The position numbers and the translations under genes are program-made. From Fibrobacter sp. UBA4375 (GTDB taxonomy: Bacteria; Fibrobacterota; Fibrobacteria; Fibrobacterales; Fibrobacteraceae), in contig DGRZ01000090.1 of the NCBI GenBank assembly GCA_002391195.1, positions 1 through 21,619 on the forward strand: DNA of 21,619 nt, in the 5' to 3' direction. Below, in pieces: positions 6,935 through 16,316 of this stretch; positions within the stretch are counted from its first letter, which is position 1, and the number at the start of each line of letters is the position of its first letter. The notes under the pieces are model-generated. The model made no database searches, was not told where the DNA came from, and saw only the letters and a list, made by a program, of their open reading frames with translations.

Positions 6935-7495
6935 ATGAAGTTCAAGAGTATCGAAAAAATCCATTCCGGAAAGTTCATTACCCGTTACGACCTCCATTAC
7001 GAAACGGCAAGTGGCAAGCCGGTTACCTACGAGATGATCAGCCGCGAACCGAACGTCAAGAGTATTGAAGACCTGCGTCGCCACAAAAATAACGCTGTGG
7101 TCCTGATAATGCACGACGAGTCAGGCGAAAAACTGCTGCTGTGCAAGGAATTCCGCATGGCGGTGGGGGAGCAGGTGGTGAATTTCCCTGCGGGACTCAT
7201 AGACGAGGGCGAAACGGTAGAGCAGGCTGCTGCCCGTGAACTGCGAGAAGAAACGGGGCTAACCCTTCTGCGCATAGACGAAACCTGGAAAGAAAGTTAT
7301 TCCGCCATCGGGTTTGCCAACGAGCTGAACGTGGTGGTGGTGGGAACGGCAGGCGGAAAAATCAGGCCCAGCGATTCCGAGCGTGAAGAAATCGATGCCG
7401 CCTGGTACAGCAAGGAACAAGTGCGGCATCTGCTAAAGACGGAGCGCTTTGCGGCCAGGACCCAGGCCTATTGTATTCTCTGGAGTAGAAGCTAG
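6935..7495 (+). CDS. NUDIX hydrolase, ADP-ribose pyrophosphatase-like
   Basis: A 186-residue cytoplasmic NUDIX protein. The Nudix box begins at G87 and follows G-x5-E-x7-R-E-x2-E-E-x-G; its core is ARELREETGL (residues 100-109), with the metal-binding glutamates in place. The preceding NFPAGLIDEGE resembles the ELPAG segment of ADP-ribose and related nucleoside diphosphate sugar hydrolases, which cleave ADP-ribose to AMP and ribose-5-phosphate. Exact substrate cannot be told from sequence alone. The N-terminal 45 residues form the domain-swap strand region typical of that subfamily. No strong ribosome site precedes the ATG. The gene ends two bases before the stop of the convergent lipoprotein gene at 7498, so the two transcripts must overlap or terminate within each other; I see no hairpin there. 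Confidence 0.88.
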   Translation: MKFKSIEKIHSGKFITRYDLHYETASGKPVTYEMISREPNVKSIEDLRRHKNNAVVLIMHDESGEKLLLCKEFRMAVGEQVVNFPAGLIDEGETVEQAAARELREETGLTLLRIDETWKESYSAIGFANELNVVVVGTAGGKIRPSDSEREEIDAAWYSKEQVRHLLKTERFAARTQAYCILWSRS

Positions 7496-7497
7496 GT

Positions 7498-8265
7498 TTA
7501 TTCCTTAACGCAGCGGATATAGGCCCACCTGTCTGGTGGATCTCCAGCAGACAACGCATGTAGTGGGTAAAGACGCCAAATTTTAAAAACGGCCCATATA
7601 ATACCTAGATTCATCCAGTGGGCCGCATATTCCCTTTCTTCTTCAAATGTAGTGCTCTTTATGCCGATAGCGCCACCCCCCAATAGCACGTTGAAACCAT
7701 AGGGGTCGTTTTGCATTTCGGGATATGATTCGTCACTGATGGATGCAAGCAGTTTGTTCCACTCTTTTTTTGTCGGTATCCTCCAGCCCGTGGGGCATGC
7801 CTTTTCGACGCTTTTGTAACCGTAGAGTCTTCCGTATCTTTTGCACTTGTCTGGATTGTCGTCGTAACAGCGGCTTATATCAATTTCATAGTTGAGGTTT
7901 TCGGCCATCCAGGTCAGGGTGCCGATTTTTACCGTTTTGTAGACTTTGCCGTCACGTTCGTCTTTAAGAGAATCCCTTACAACTGTACTGGGGTCCACGG
8001 GATCGCCGCTACCACCAAAGTCCGAAACCCACTCGCCTTCCTCGCAGGCGTAAGTGTCAAAGATGGTGTCCCGTGGCACCTTGTACATTTGGCCCTCTTT
8101 TTCGGCGGTACATTCGCCGGCTTCCTCTATGGACTTTAGGGTTTCAATATCTTCGCTAGAATTGCTGCTGGAACTGTCGTCGGAGCAGGCGGTAAACAGG
8201 AGCCCGGAAAGGGCGATGGTCAATGCGGCGCAGGCCGCGCTATGGAAACAATTGGTCCTAAACAT
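7498..8265 (-). CDS. Lipoprotein with Fibrobacter major paralogous domain (TIGR02145-type)
   Basis: A 255-residue lipoprotein. The signal ends GLLFTAC with lipid-modified C27, followed by a serine/aspartate-rich linker (SDDSSSSNSSED). The C-terminal half (from about residue 105) matches the paralogous domain that is hugely expanded in Fibrobacter: DGKVYKTVKIGTLTWMAENL, a CYDDNPDKCKRYGRLY segment, CPTGWRIPTKKEWNKLL, and a final YIRCVKE. The domain's role is not established; it is generally taken as a surface module. Between signal and domain is a short section with paired cysteines (GECTAEKEGQMYKV and TYACEEGEWV) seen in related Fibrobacter lipoproteins. It is transcribed toward the NUDIX gene and diverges from the six-gene operon across 128 bases. 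The second copy of this domain in the window is at 15545. Confidence 0.9.
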   Translation of the reverse strand: MFRTNCFHSAACAALTIALSGLLFTACSDDSSSSNSSEDIETLKSIEEAGECTAEKEGQMYKVPRDTIFDTYACEEGEWVSDFGGSGDPVDPSTVVRDSLKDERDGKVYKTVKIGTLTWMAENLNYEIDISRCYDDNPDKCKRYGRLYGYKSVEKACPTGWRIPTKKEWNKLLASISDESYPEMQNDPYGFNVLLGGGAIGIKSTTFEEEREYAAHWMNLGIIWAVFKIWRLYPLHALSAGDPPDRWAYIRCVKE

Positions 8266-8363
8266 AGATTTACCTTTGTGCGCAATATAGAAATATGGGG
8301 CAAAAGTTGATTATTTCCAGTGTGGCGGTGACATTTTTTCCAGGTTCCGGTGTTTTAAATATG

Positions 8364-8371
8364 TAATTTTG
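8364..8371 (+). promoter_or_regulatory. Candidate Bacteroidota-like -7 element for the TonB2-like operon
   Basis: TAATTTTG fits the TAnnTTTG element known from Bacteroidota promoters and lies 22 bases before the ATG at 8394, in the divergent gap 8266-8393. No clean TTTG was found at the expected -33 distance. A second match (TATATTTG) occurs before the LysR gene. Short motif in AT-rich sequence; chance is possible. Confidence 0.25.
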
Positions 8372-8393
8372 GTGCAACTTAACACAGAAGAAT

Positions 8394-10791
<2,398 letters not shown>

Positions 10792-10795
<4 letters not shown>

Positions 10796-11430
10796 GCAAT
10801 TCCTTCTACGTATTCGTTGAATCCCTAAAAAGCACGTACCAGGCCGGTGGTGTGGTAATGCTCCCCATTCTGCTGGTGGGAACTGTCGGATTCTACTACC
10901 TGTTTTACAGCTGGTTCCGTATCGGCTCTGACTTTTTCAGGCAAGATGTCCAGAAGGTTATCAAGAACCTGCGTCACGACCTGAATGAAGGCGGTGTCGA
11001 AAAGGCCATGTCCCGGTTGGAAAAACGCCGTGGAATTTTGGCCAGCGAACTCCGTTACGCCATTGAACATGCGCAAAAGAATCCCAAAGGATTCCGCGAC
11101 ATTATGCAGGTGCGCATGCTGGGAACGCTACGCCACATGGAAAAGGGAAGCCACATCGTGGCGGTAATGGCGGCGGCAGCCCCGCTGCTAGGCCTTTTGG
11201 GGACGGTTACAGGCATGGTCTCCACCTTCGAGGTAATTACCCTGTATGGAAACCAGAACCCGGTCCTCATGGCCGACGGAATTTCGGAAGCCCTTATTTC
11301 TACCCAGAGCGGGCTCCTGGTGGCGTTCCCCTTGACCTTGCTGAAGCAGCGCCTGGATGAACGTGTAGAAATTTTGACCCAGGACTTGAAACTCGGGGCC
11401 ACGATTATTGACAATTATTTTGTAGGGTAA
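10792..11430 (+). CDS. exbB: ExbB-family proton-channel protein
   Basis: A 212-residue MotA/TolQ/ExbB protein of the short, three-helix type. Membrane segments lie near residues 18-38 (GGVVMLPILLVGTVGFYYLF), 120-145 (AAPLLGLLGTVTGMVSTFEV) and 160-185 (DGISEALISTQSGLLVAFP). The second and third carry the family signature that lines the proton channel with ExbD. In this system it would pair with ExbD (next gene) to convert proton-motive force into movement of TonB. It overlaps the TtpC-like gene by four bases and precedes exbD by two, so the genes are a single transcriptional and probably translational unit. The small size matches ExbB2 of Vibrio rather than the longer E. coli ExbB. The alternative label TolQ is less likely because the operon lacks TolA, TolB and Pal. 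Confidence 0.87.
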
Positions 11431-11432
11431 TT

Positions 11433-11837
11433 ATGGAATTTAACCTGCCGAGCAGAAAGAAAAAGGATATGGGCATCGAGATGGGCCCCCTGATGGACAT
11501 CGTGTTCATCTTGCTGATCTTTTTTGTGGTCACGTCGTCCTTTACCCGCGAAACCGGCGTAGATGTGACCAAGCCACAGGCCCAGACGGCAAGCCAGCTG
11601 GAAAAGGAAAACCTGCTCATCGCCATTACCCGCGAAGGAACCATCCACATGAACGAACGCCAGGTGGACTTGGCAAGCCTGCAGGATATCCTGAAACAGT
11701 CCCTCTCGAAAAATCCCGACAGGGAGGCTGTGGTCATTGCCGACAAGGGCGCGGAAACAGGCGTGCTGGTGCAGGTCATTGACATGTGCAATCTGGCCGG
11801 AGTCAAGAAGGTGTCCATTGCGGCCCAAGCGGAATAG
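11433..11837 (+). CDS. exbD: ExbD-family protein of the TonB-energising complex
   Basis: A 134-residue ExbD/TolR protein with one N-terminal membrane helix (about 20-36, starting MDIVFILLIFFVVTSSF). The helix begins PLMD, and D22 corresponds to the conserved aspartate (E. coli ExbD D25) needed for proton conduction. The periplasmic remainder has the NLLIAITREGTIHMNE strand pair, the REAVVIADKGAETGVLVQVID segment split over two lines of the fold, and the end AGVKKVSIAAQ, all family features. It starts two bases after the exbB stop, with AGGG at 11425-11428. Asp and the ordinary length suggest a functional subunit. The heptamer tract at 11841 begins four bases past its stop. Confidence 0.9.
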   Translation: MEFNLPSRKKKDMGIEMGPLMDIVFILLIFFVVTSSFTRETGVDVTKPQAQTASQLEKENLLIAITREGTIHMNERQVDLASLQDILKQSLSKNPDREAVVIADKGAETGVLVQVIDMCNLAGVKKVSIAAQAE

Positions 11838-11840
11838 TTT

Positions 11841-11868
11841 CGAACCTCGAACCTCGAGCCTCGTGCCC
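11841..11868. repeat. Heptanucleotide tandem repeat, unit CGAACCT, between exbD and tonB
   Basis: Two exact CGAACCT units (11841, 11848), then CGAGCCT (11855) and the decayed CGTGCCC (11862). It fills most of the 41-base gap between exbD and tonB. A frame runs open through it into tonB from 11786, but tonB's own ATG is at 11879. Confidence 0.8.
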
Positions 11869-11878
11869 CATAACTACA

Positions 11879-12526
11879 ATGCGTAAGATTCTAAGGAAAA
11901 TAATCAAGCGGTCTCTGCTTCTCCTGGCGGCGGTGCTTTGTAGCCTGCTGCTGGTATTTTCCGTGACTCTTGCCAACATGTTTCTGACCGGGAAAATCTT
12001 CCACGAAAAAAAGTACACCAAGACGGAAGTCTCCGTAAAGAAGGTGGAAGAAATGGAAAAGAAGGTGGAAAAGAAAAAGCCTTCCCGCAAGCCGGAACGG
12101 CAAAAGACCACCTCCCGCACGCCCAAGGCGGGCCCGCGTCTTGCCATGAACCTGGGGGTGGCTTCGGGGACGGCAGGGGCAGCCATTAACGAGGAACTGG
12201 TGGCGGATTTCCGCGGGGGCGCCATGTCCAGCGAAAAGGGCGATGTAGATAAAAAACCCGAAAGCAAATCCATGCCCAATTTCCAGGTGCCGCCGCAAAT
12301 TCGGGACCGGGAAATCGACGCTTCGCTCCGCCTGAGTTTCTGTGTAGACGTGGGCGGGCGGGCCTATGATATCCGCATTATCGAGGAATCCCCTGCGGGT
12401 TCCGGGCTTGCCGCCGCCGGTCGCGAGGCTCTTAGTCGCATGACTTTTGCCCCTGCAGAAAAAGACGGCAAGGCGGTGGCGTTTTGCGGAATGGAACAGC
12501 CTTTCGAGGTGAAGTTTAGGGACTGA
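11879..12526 (+). CDS. tonB: Short TonB energy transducer
   Basis: A 215-residue TonB. A basic N-terminus (MRKILRKIIKR) and one membrane helix (about 12-37) anchor it in the inner membrane. A charged Lys/Glu periplasmic segment follows (VKKVEEMEKKVEKKKPSRK), in place of the long Pro-rich spacer of E. coli TonB. The C-terminal domain (about 140-215) carries the TonB_C pattern: DREIDASLRLSFCVDVGG, then YDIRIIEESPAGSG, then AAGREALSRMTFAPAEKDGK, which contacts the TonB box of receptors. Two cysteines in this domain (LSFCVDV and VAFCGME) could form a disulfide. Short, proline-poor TonBs are typical of TonB2 systems. ATG 11879 was chosen for the basic N-region; there is no clear Shine-Dalgarno, so coupling to exbD is possible. 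Receptors served could include the one at 1677. Confidence 0.8.
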   Translation: MRKILRKIIKRSLLLLAAVLCSLLLVFSVTLANMFLTGKIFHEKKYTKTEVSVKKVEEMEKKVEKKKPSRKPERQKTTSRTPKAGPRLAMNLGVASGTAGAAINEELVADFRGGAMSSEKGDVDKKPESKSMPNFQVPPQIRDREIDASLRLSFCVDVGGRAYDIRIIEESPAGSGLAAAGREALSRMTFAPAEKDGKAVAFCGMEQPFEVKFRD

Positions 12527-12558
12527 TTTAGACGAAAGAACGGCACTGCGTGCCTACA

Positions 12559-12572
12559 GACGAGAGACGAAA
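12559..12572. repeat. Heptanucleotide repeat, GACGAGA plus GACGAAA, before the TPR gene
   Basis: GACGAGA at 12559 and GACGAAA at 12566; another GACGAAA is at 12531-12537. The 12 bases at 12559-12570 are complementary to 12674-12685 within the inverted tract at 12672, so the leader RNA could fold a long-range stem enclosing the start codons at 12581 and 12611. Confidence 0.65.
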
Positions 12573-12610
12573 GATTTATAATGACGCTTTGCGCAAAGAG
12601 CTTGAAAAAG

Positions 12611-13702
12611 ATGAAGAAAGTGAAGTTGAGCATATTCGATTGGTTGTGCTGCGGGTTTCGTTCAGCATCACTCTCGTCTCTCGTCTCTCGTCTCTCGTCT
12701 ATTTTCTTTCTTGCCATTCCTGTTTTTGCTGCGCAGTCTTCTTATGACCTGCTGGAACGCGCCAACGCCCTTTACCGCAACGGGAAATTCAACCAGGCCA
12801 TCATCCTGTATCACAAGGCCGAAGAACGCGGTGCCGATCCCACGGCCACAAGTTTCAATATCGCCAACAGTTATTACCAGATGGAAAAATACCCCGAGGC
12901 GGCGGCCGCCTACCGCAAGGCGGTGGATTTTTCAGACGGGGCGTTTTCCCCTGCGCTGTTCAACATGGCCAGCGTCTATTTCCGCCTGAAGCAATATCCC
13001 GAATGTATCGCCGCTTACCACAGGGCGCTGAAGCTGGAGCCGAACAACATTTCGGGATGGCTCTACCTGGGGGAGGCCTACAGCAAGGTAGGCGACAAGG
13101 TGGGGGCGCTCCGTTCGGTAGAAAAGGCCTACCAACTGGACCCTGACAACCTGAGCATCGTCTATCAGCTTTCGGAGGCGAACATCGCCATGGACGATTA
13201 CGACCGGGCTGTAGAAATTGTCCGCAAAGGCTACACGGCACACCCCGAAGAGGTGGATTTTCTGGTCTATCTTGGGGATGTTTTCCGCATGAACAAACAG
13301 TATGAGCAGAGTGCGGGTCATTACCGCGAAGCCCTGGGCGTGCGCCCTGACGACGTGAATGTCATGTACAAGCTGGCCGATGTCTTGGCCGAAGACAACA
13401 AGCCCTTTGTGGCCATGGACATCCTGAACAACATCTTACAAATCAAGCCGGACTTTTCCGACGCCGCCATTTTCCTCGGGAACCTGGCCTACGATACCAA
13501 GTTCCTGGACCGTGCTGAATATGCTTACGAACTAGCGGCCAAAAAAGGAAACGCCGAAGCTATTTATGGTCTCAAGAATATGGCTTACGATGCCATGGCG
13601 AAAAAGCGTACCGACGAGGCCCGCCGCCTATTGCTGCTGGCCCAGAAGTACTACCCCAATGACCAGTCCCTAAAGGCGGACTTGCTGGAACTGGAACAGT
13701 AG
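12611..13702 (+). CDS. Periplasmic TPR protein, last gene of the TonB2-like operon
   Basis: A 363-residue protein made of about eight to nine tetratricopeptide repeats. Clear units include ANALYRNGKFNQAIILYHKA, NIANSYYQMEKYPEAAAAY, NMASVYFRLKQYPECIAAY, YLGEAYSKVGDKVGALRSV and YKLADVLAEDNKPFVAMDI. A TPR protein closes the TonB2 operons of Vibrio, where it is thought to be a periplasmic scaffold. ATG 12611 gives MKKVKLSIFDW, a basic signal N-region; an in-frame ATG at 12581 adds ten residues. The signal is odd: the expected hydrophobic core is split by SLSSLVSRLSS, encoded by four TCTCGTC heptamers (12672-12699), before IFFLAIPVFA|A. It is convergent with the YidE-type gene, whose stop lies 20 bases away. 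No terminator is evident. Confidence 0.8.
   Translation: MKKVKLSIFDWLCCGFRSASLSSLVSRLSSIFFLAIPVFAAQSSYDLLERANALYRNGKFNQAIILYHKAEERGADPTATSFNIANSYYQMEKYPEAAAAYRKAVDFSDGAFSPALFNMASVYFRLKQYPECIAAYHRALKLEPNNISGWLYLGEAYSKVGDKVGALRSVEKAYQLDPDNLSIVYQLSEANIAMDDYDRAVEIVRKGYTAHPEEVDFLVYLGDVFRMNKQYEQSAGHYREALGVRPDDVNVMYKLADVLAEDNKPFVAMDILNNILQIKPDFSDAAIFLGNLAYDTKFLDRAEYAYELAAKKGNAEAIYGLKNMAYDAMAKKRTDEARRLLLLAQKYYPNDQSLKADLLELEQ
12672..12699. repeat. Heptanucleotide tandem repeat, unit TCTCGTC x4, inside the TPR signal-peptide region
   Basis: Four exact copies of TCTCGTC, the reverse complement of GACGAGA, at 12672-12699. They are translated in the TPR frame as part of SSLVSRLSS. Losing one unit would bring a different upstream frame (GTG 12550) into register with the TPR coding sequence. 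Confidence 0.95.
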
Positions 13703-13721
13703 TTCGCCAGTTTTACAAAAG

Positions 13722-15404
13722 CTACACCGCCGAAAGCAGCAGAATAGCCAGCACCTGCCCGCTTAAAATTCGGAGCAGCATGGTGAGCGGATAGACTGAC
13801 GCATACCCGATGTTCACCGCTTCGCTGTCAGCCTGGCTGTTGGCAAAGGCCAGGGCCGGCGGGTCCGTGGTAGCGCCTGCCAGCACGCCGCAGAGCGAAA
13901 GGTAGTTCACCTTGAAAACCAGGTGCCCCACCACTGCCATGATGGCAAGTGGGAAGAAGGTGATGATGGCCGCAAGCCCCATGTAGTAGAGCCCGTCGCC
14001 GTTCAGGAGCACTTCGAAGAATTTGATGCCTGCGTTCAGGCCCACGCAGCTCAGGAAAAGCGTAAGGCCGAACTCACGGAGCATCAGGTTTGCGCTGTTG
14101 GCCATGAAAAAGTTCAGGGGCCCGATCTTGCGCTTGCGGCTTAACAGGATGGCCACAATCAGCGGGCCACCGGCAAGCCCCAGCTTTAGCGGGGTAGGCA
14201 TCCCGGGAATGGCGAAGGGAATGCTTCCTACGATGACTCCCAAGTAAATGCCCAAGAACGCGGGCAGGATTTCGGGATGGTCCAGGGCGGTGAGGGAGTT
14301 GCCCAGTTTTTTCGCGACGATGTCGAGTCCAGAGGCGGGGCCTACGATTTTCAGCTTGTCGGCAAACTTGATGCGCAAATCCAGTCGGCCCGTAAACTTG
14401 AACCCGCTCCGGGTCACGCGACTTACGGTCACGCCAAAGCGTTCCGCCAGAGCCAAGGAGCCGATGGTGCGGCCCAGTATTTTCTTGTTGGTCACGAGTA
14501 CGGTCCTCACCTGGATGGGTTCCGTATTCTTGGCGGGAATGGCGGTGATGGGCGTGTCCAGGCGCTTGCCGATAATCTTTTCCATGGCGGCTACGGCCTC
14601 GGGCATGCCTACGATGTGCACCTTGTCGCCTTTCTCGATGACGGTCTTTCCGTTGGGGGTAAAGATGTTTTCGCCCCGCAAGAGTCGGGTCACCACCACG
14701 CCGCTAGAAATCAGGTCAGGGATTTCTTTCAGCATGATTCCGTACAGATTCTGGTTATCCACCGTAAGGCTGCAGGATTCGATTTCCTTGCTGGTGGCGG
14801 CGATTTCGTCGGCATAGTCGGTTGCCGCCTTGGCGGGGTCCTGCCGGAACACGAGCCGCACGAGCAGCATCACGAGAATGATCCCGATGACGCCGAAGGG
14901 GTAGGCCACTGCATACCCGATTCCTGTCAGGGATGTATCCACGCCGGCGGCGGCAAATGCGGAATTGGCGGCTCCCAGCGAGGGCGTGTTGGTCACTGCA
15001 CCGCAGAGCATGCCGATAAGTACGGGCACGTTGTCGTGCATGCTGGTAAAGAAGTAAAGGCAGAGGGTCACGATAACGCCAAGCAGCACAATCCCTACGG
15101 AAAGGATGTTCAGCACCAGTCCGTGCCTACGGATAGAATCCATGAAGCCTGGGCCTACCTGCATGCCGATGGTATAGACGAACAGGATAAGGCCGAACTC
15201 CTGGATAAAATGGAGCACATTTCCTTCGACGCGGAGTCCCAAGTGCCCAAGCAAGATGCCCACAAAGAGCGCTCCTGCACCGCCAAGGCTAATGCCCTTG
15301 ACCTTGATTTTTCCGACCATGAGGCCGACTGCCGCCGTGAGGGCAATCGCCACAACTTGTTGCCCTACCGAGGGCTGGGTGAATAGATTGATAAGCCAGG
15401 TCAT
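13722..15404 (-). CDS. yidE: YidE/YbjL (AspT-superfamily) membrane transporter with two RCK_C domains
   Basis: A 560-residue transporter close in length and pattern to E. coli YidE. Two membrane halves of about five to six helices each (residues 10-190 and 380-555) share the duplication motif: GLILFVYTIGMQVGPGF in the first and FGLTLFLSCVGLNAGIKFF in the second, plus GAVTNTPSLGAANSAF and AGATTDPPALAFANSQA. Between them lie two RCK_C/TrkA-C domains (about 205-285 and 290-375), likely ligand-binding gates. AspT family members exchange amino acids and dicarboxylates; the substrate of YidE is not established. Start ATG 15404 follows a run of nine A's in the mRNA rather than a Shine-Dalgarno. The gene is convergent with the TPR gene. 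Upstream lies a repeat-rich gap (15405-15544) holding a palindromic element and a degenerate heptamer tract. Confidence 0.88.
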   Translation of the reverse strand: MTWLINLFTQPSVGQQVVAIALTAAVGLMVGKIKVKGISLGGAGALFVGILLGHLGLRVEGNVLHFIQEFGLILFVYTIGMQVGPGFMDSIRRHGLVLNILSVGIVLLGVIVTLCLYFFTSMHDNVPVLIGMLCGAVTNTPSLGAANSAFAAAGVDTSLTGIGYAVAYPFGVIGIILVMLLVRLVFRQDPAKAATDYADEIAATSKEIESCSLTVDNQNLYGIMLKEIPDLISSGVVVTRLLRGENIFTPNGKTVIEKGDKVHIVGMPEAVAAMEKIIGKRLDTPITAIPAKNTEPIQVRTVLVTNKKILGRTIGSLALAERFGVTVSRVTRSGFKFTGRLDLRIKFADKLKIVGPASGLDIVAKKLGNSLTALDHPEILPAFLGIYLGVIVGSIPFAIPGMPTPLKLGLAGGPLIVAILLSRKRKIGPLNFFMANSANLMLREFGLTLFLSCVGLNAGIKFFEVLLNGDGLYYMGLAAIITFFPLAIMAVVGHLVFKVNYLSLCGVLAGATTDPPALAFANSQADSEAVNIGYASVYPLTMLLRILSGQVLAILLLSAV

Positions 15405-15425
15405 TGTTTTTTTTTGGAGCGTGTC

Positions 15426-15445
15426 ATCCTCGCGAAGGCGAGGAT
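15426..15445. repeat. REP-like palindromic element
   Basis: ATCCTCGC (15426-15433) and GCGAGGAT (15438-15445) form a perfect 8-bp stem with a GAAG loop. It lies between two minus-strand genes. No T-run follows on the minus strand, so a dispersed palindromic repeat is likelier than a terminator. The 10-base GTGTCATCCT at 15421 recurs at 15500-15509. Confidence 0.6.
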
Positions 15446-15461
15446 CTGCTTGAGGAAAAAG

Positions 15462-15482
15462 TGGTCAGTGATTAGTGGTTAG
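15462..15482. repeat. Degenerate heptanucleotide repeat, TGGTCAG/TGATTAG/TGGTTAG
   Basis: Three 7-base units (consensus TGRTYAG) at 15462, 15469 and 15476, perhaps a fourth decayed one at 15483. The tract is between the YidE-type start (15404) and the lipoprotein stop (15545), in the 5' region of the transporter gene. Confidence 0.55.
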
Positions 15483-15544
15483 GCTGTAGGTCACAAGAAG
15501 TGTCATCCTGAAAAATAACAACTAACTCCACCGGAGGGGTGTAG

Positions 15545-16111
15545 CTATTTCTTGATGCAGCGGACAGAGGCGAAAATGTTCTTGTTGAAGTGCTCGTAGG
15601 CGATTCCGGAGTCGGTAATGCGGACAAGGTAAGCCCTGGAATCGTCGTAGCTGTCGCTTGTCCAGAAGCTGGCGCTTACGCCCTTGTCGGCGAAGTTTCC
15701 GTCGTAGTACTTGAATCCGGCGAAGAGGGCGTTAAAACCGTTGGCGCTTTTGAGTGCAGCAGGCTCGCTTGTGCCGAAGGCCGCCTTGAAGTCTTCTACG
15801 GTGGGGAGCGCCCAACCGGTGGGGCATACGTTACCCGTTGCAGAGGCGAAGGTGTACAGGCGTCCGTCCGTATTGCAGTTGTCGTGGTTGTTGGCGTAGC
15901 ACACGCTTGAATCCGGAGTAAACACGTCCAGGTTTTCGGCCATCCAGGTCTTTCCGCCCAGAGTTGCGGTCTTGTAGGTTTTTTCGGGGCAGGCGAGGGT
16001 GTGGCCGGCCTCGTTGTAGGCGCAGTCCCGGTTGTCGTTGCAGGCGGTAAAGGCGAGGGCGGTGAATGCGACGAGTGCTGTGGTGGCAAGTGTTTTAAGA
16101 ATCGATTTCAT
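15545..16111 (-). CDS. Second lipoprotein with Fibrobacter major paralogous domain (TIGR02145-type)
   Basis: A 188-residue lipoprotein. The signal MKSILKTLATTALVAFTALA leads to a lipobox FTAC with C24. Apart from a short linker (NDNRDCAYNEAGHTLACPEK) the whole mature part is one paralogous domain: YKTATLGGKTWMAENLD, the CYANNHDNCNTDGRLYTF segment, CPTGWALPTVEDFKAAFG, ASFWTSDSYDDSRAYLVRI and FASVRCIKK. ATG 16111 is chosen because AAAGGAG precedes it at good spacing and the signal peptide then starts cleanly; an in-frame ATG at 16159 would add 16 unrelated residues. Compared with the copy at 7498 it is shorter, lacks the serine-rich linker and the extra cysteine section, and keeps a more complete C-terminal half. 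It diverges from the LysR gene across 205 AT-rich bases, so the regulator could control it. Confidence 0.9.
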   Translation of the reverse strand: MKSILKTLATTALVAFTALAFTACNDNRDCAYNEAGHTLACPEKTYKTATLGGKTWMAENLDVFTPDSSVCYANNHDNCNTDGRLYTFASATGNVCPTGWALPTVEDFKAAFGTSEPAALKSANGFNALFAGFKYYDGNFADKGVSASFWTSDSYDDSRAYLVRITDSGIAYEHFNKNIFASVRCIKK

Positions 16112-16275
16112 GAGAACTCCTTTGAATGTGCCTTGGGGCTTTTTTGTTTTCGGTGACAAAGATAAAACATGATTCTGATATTGACTAATAAATTATTTTT
16201 TCATTTTTAATCACTTTTTTTGATGATTTTTTTAAAAATCTCTGTTTTACCCTTCTGTATCCTGATTTTATTGTT

Positions 16276-16283
16276 TATATTTG
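16276..16283 (+). promoter_or_regulatory. Candidate -7 element for the LysR gene
   Basis: TATATTTG fits the Bacteroidota-type TAnnTTTG element and lies 33 bases before ATG 16317. A TCTG at 16254-16257 is near the expected -33 position but is not an exact TTTG. The same gap (16112-16316) also has GATTTTT/AAAAATC (16225-16240), a possible operator. Confidence 0.3.
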
Positions 16284-16316
16284 TGCTATAAAAATTTTTG
16301 ATGAATTGGAGTTTTT

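Noticed and set aside
12550..12747. A small gene starting at GTG 12550
   Set aside because: It has no ribosome site and overlaps the TPR signal region in another frame; its second half is repeat-derived. It is kept only as the alternative N-terminus discussed in the findings.
14277..15386. Plus-strand open frame of 369 codons opposite the YidE-type gene
   Set aside because: Histidine-rich shadow with no hydrophobic or domain pattern; the minus strand encodes clear membrane helices and RCK_C domains.
15421..15509. GTGTCATCCT direct repeats as target-site duplication of a transposon
   Set aside because: The sequence between them is only 69 bases, with no transposase and no terminal inverted repeats; partial copies of a palindromic repeat explain it better.
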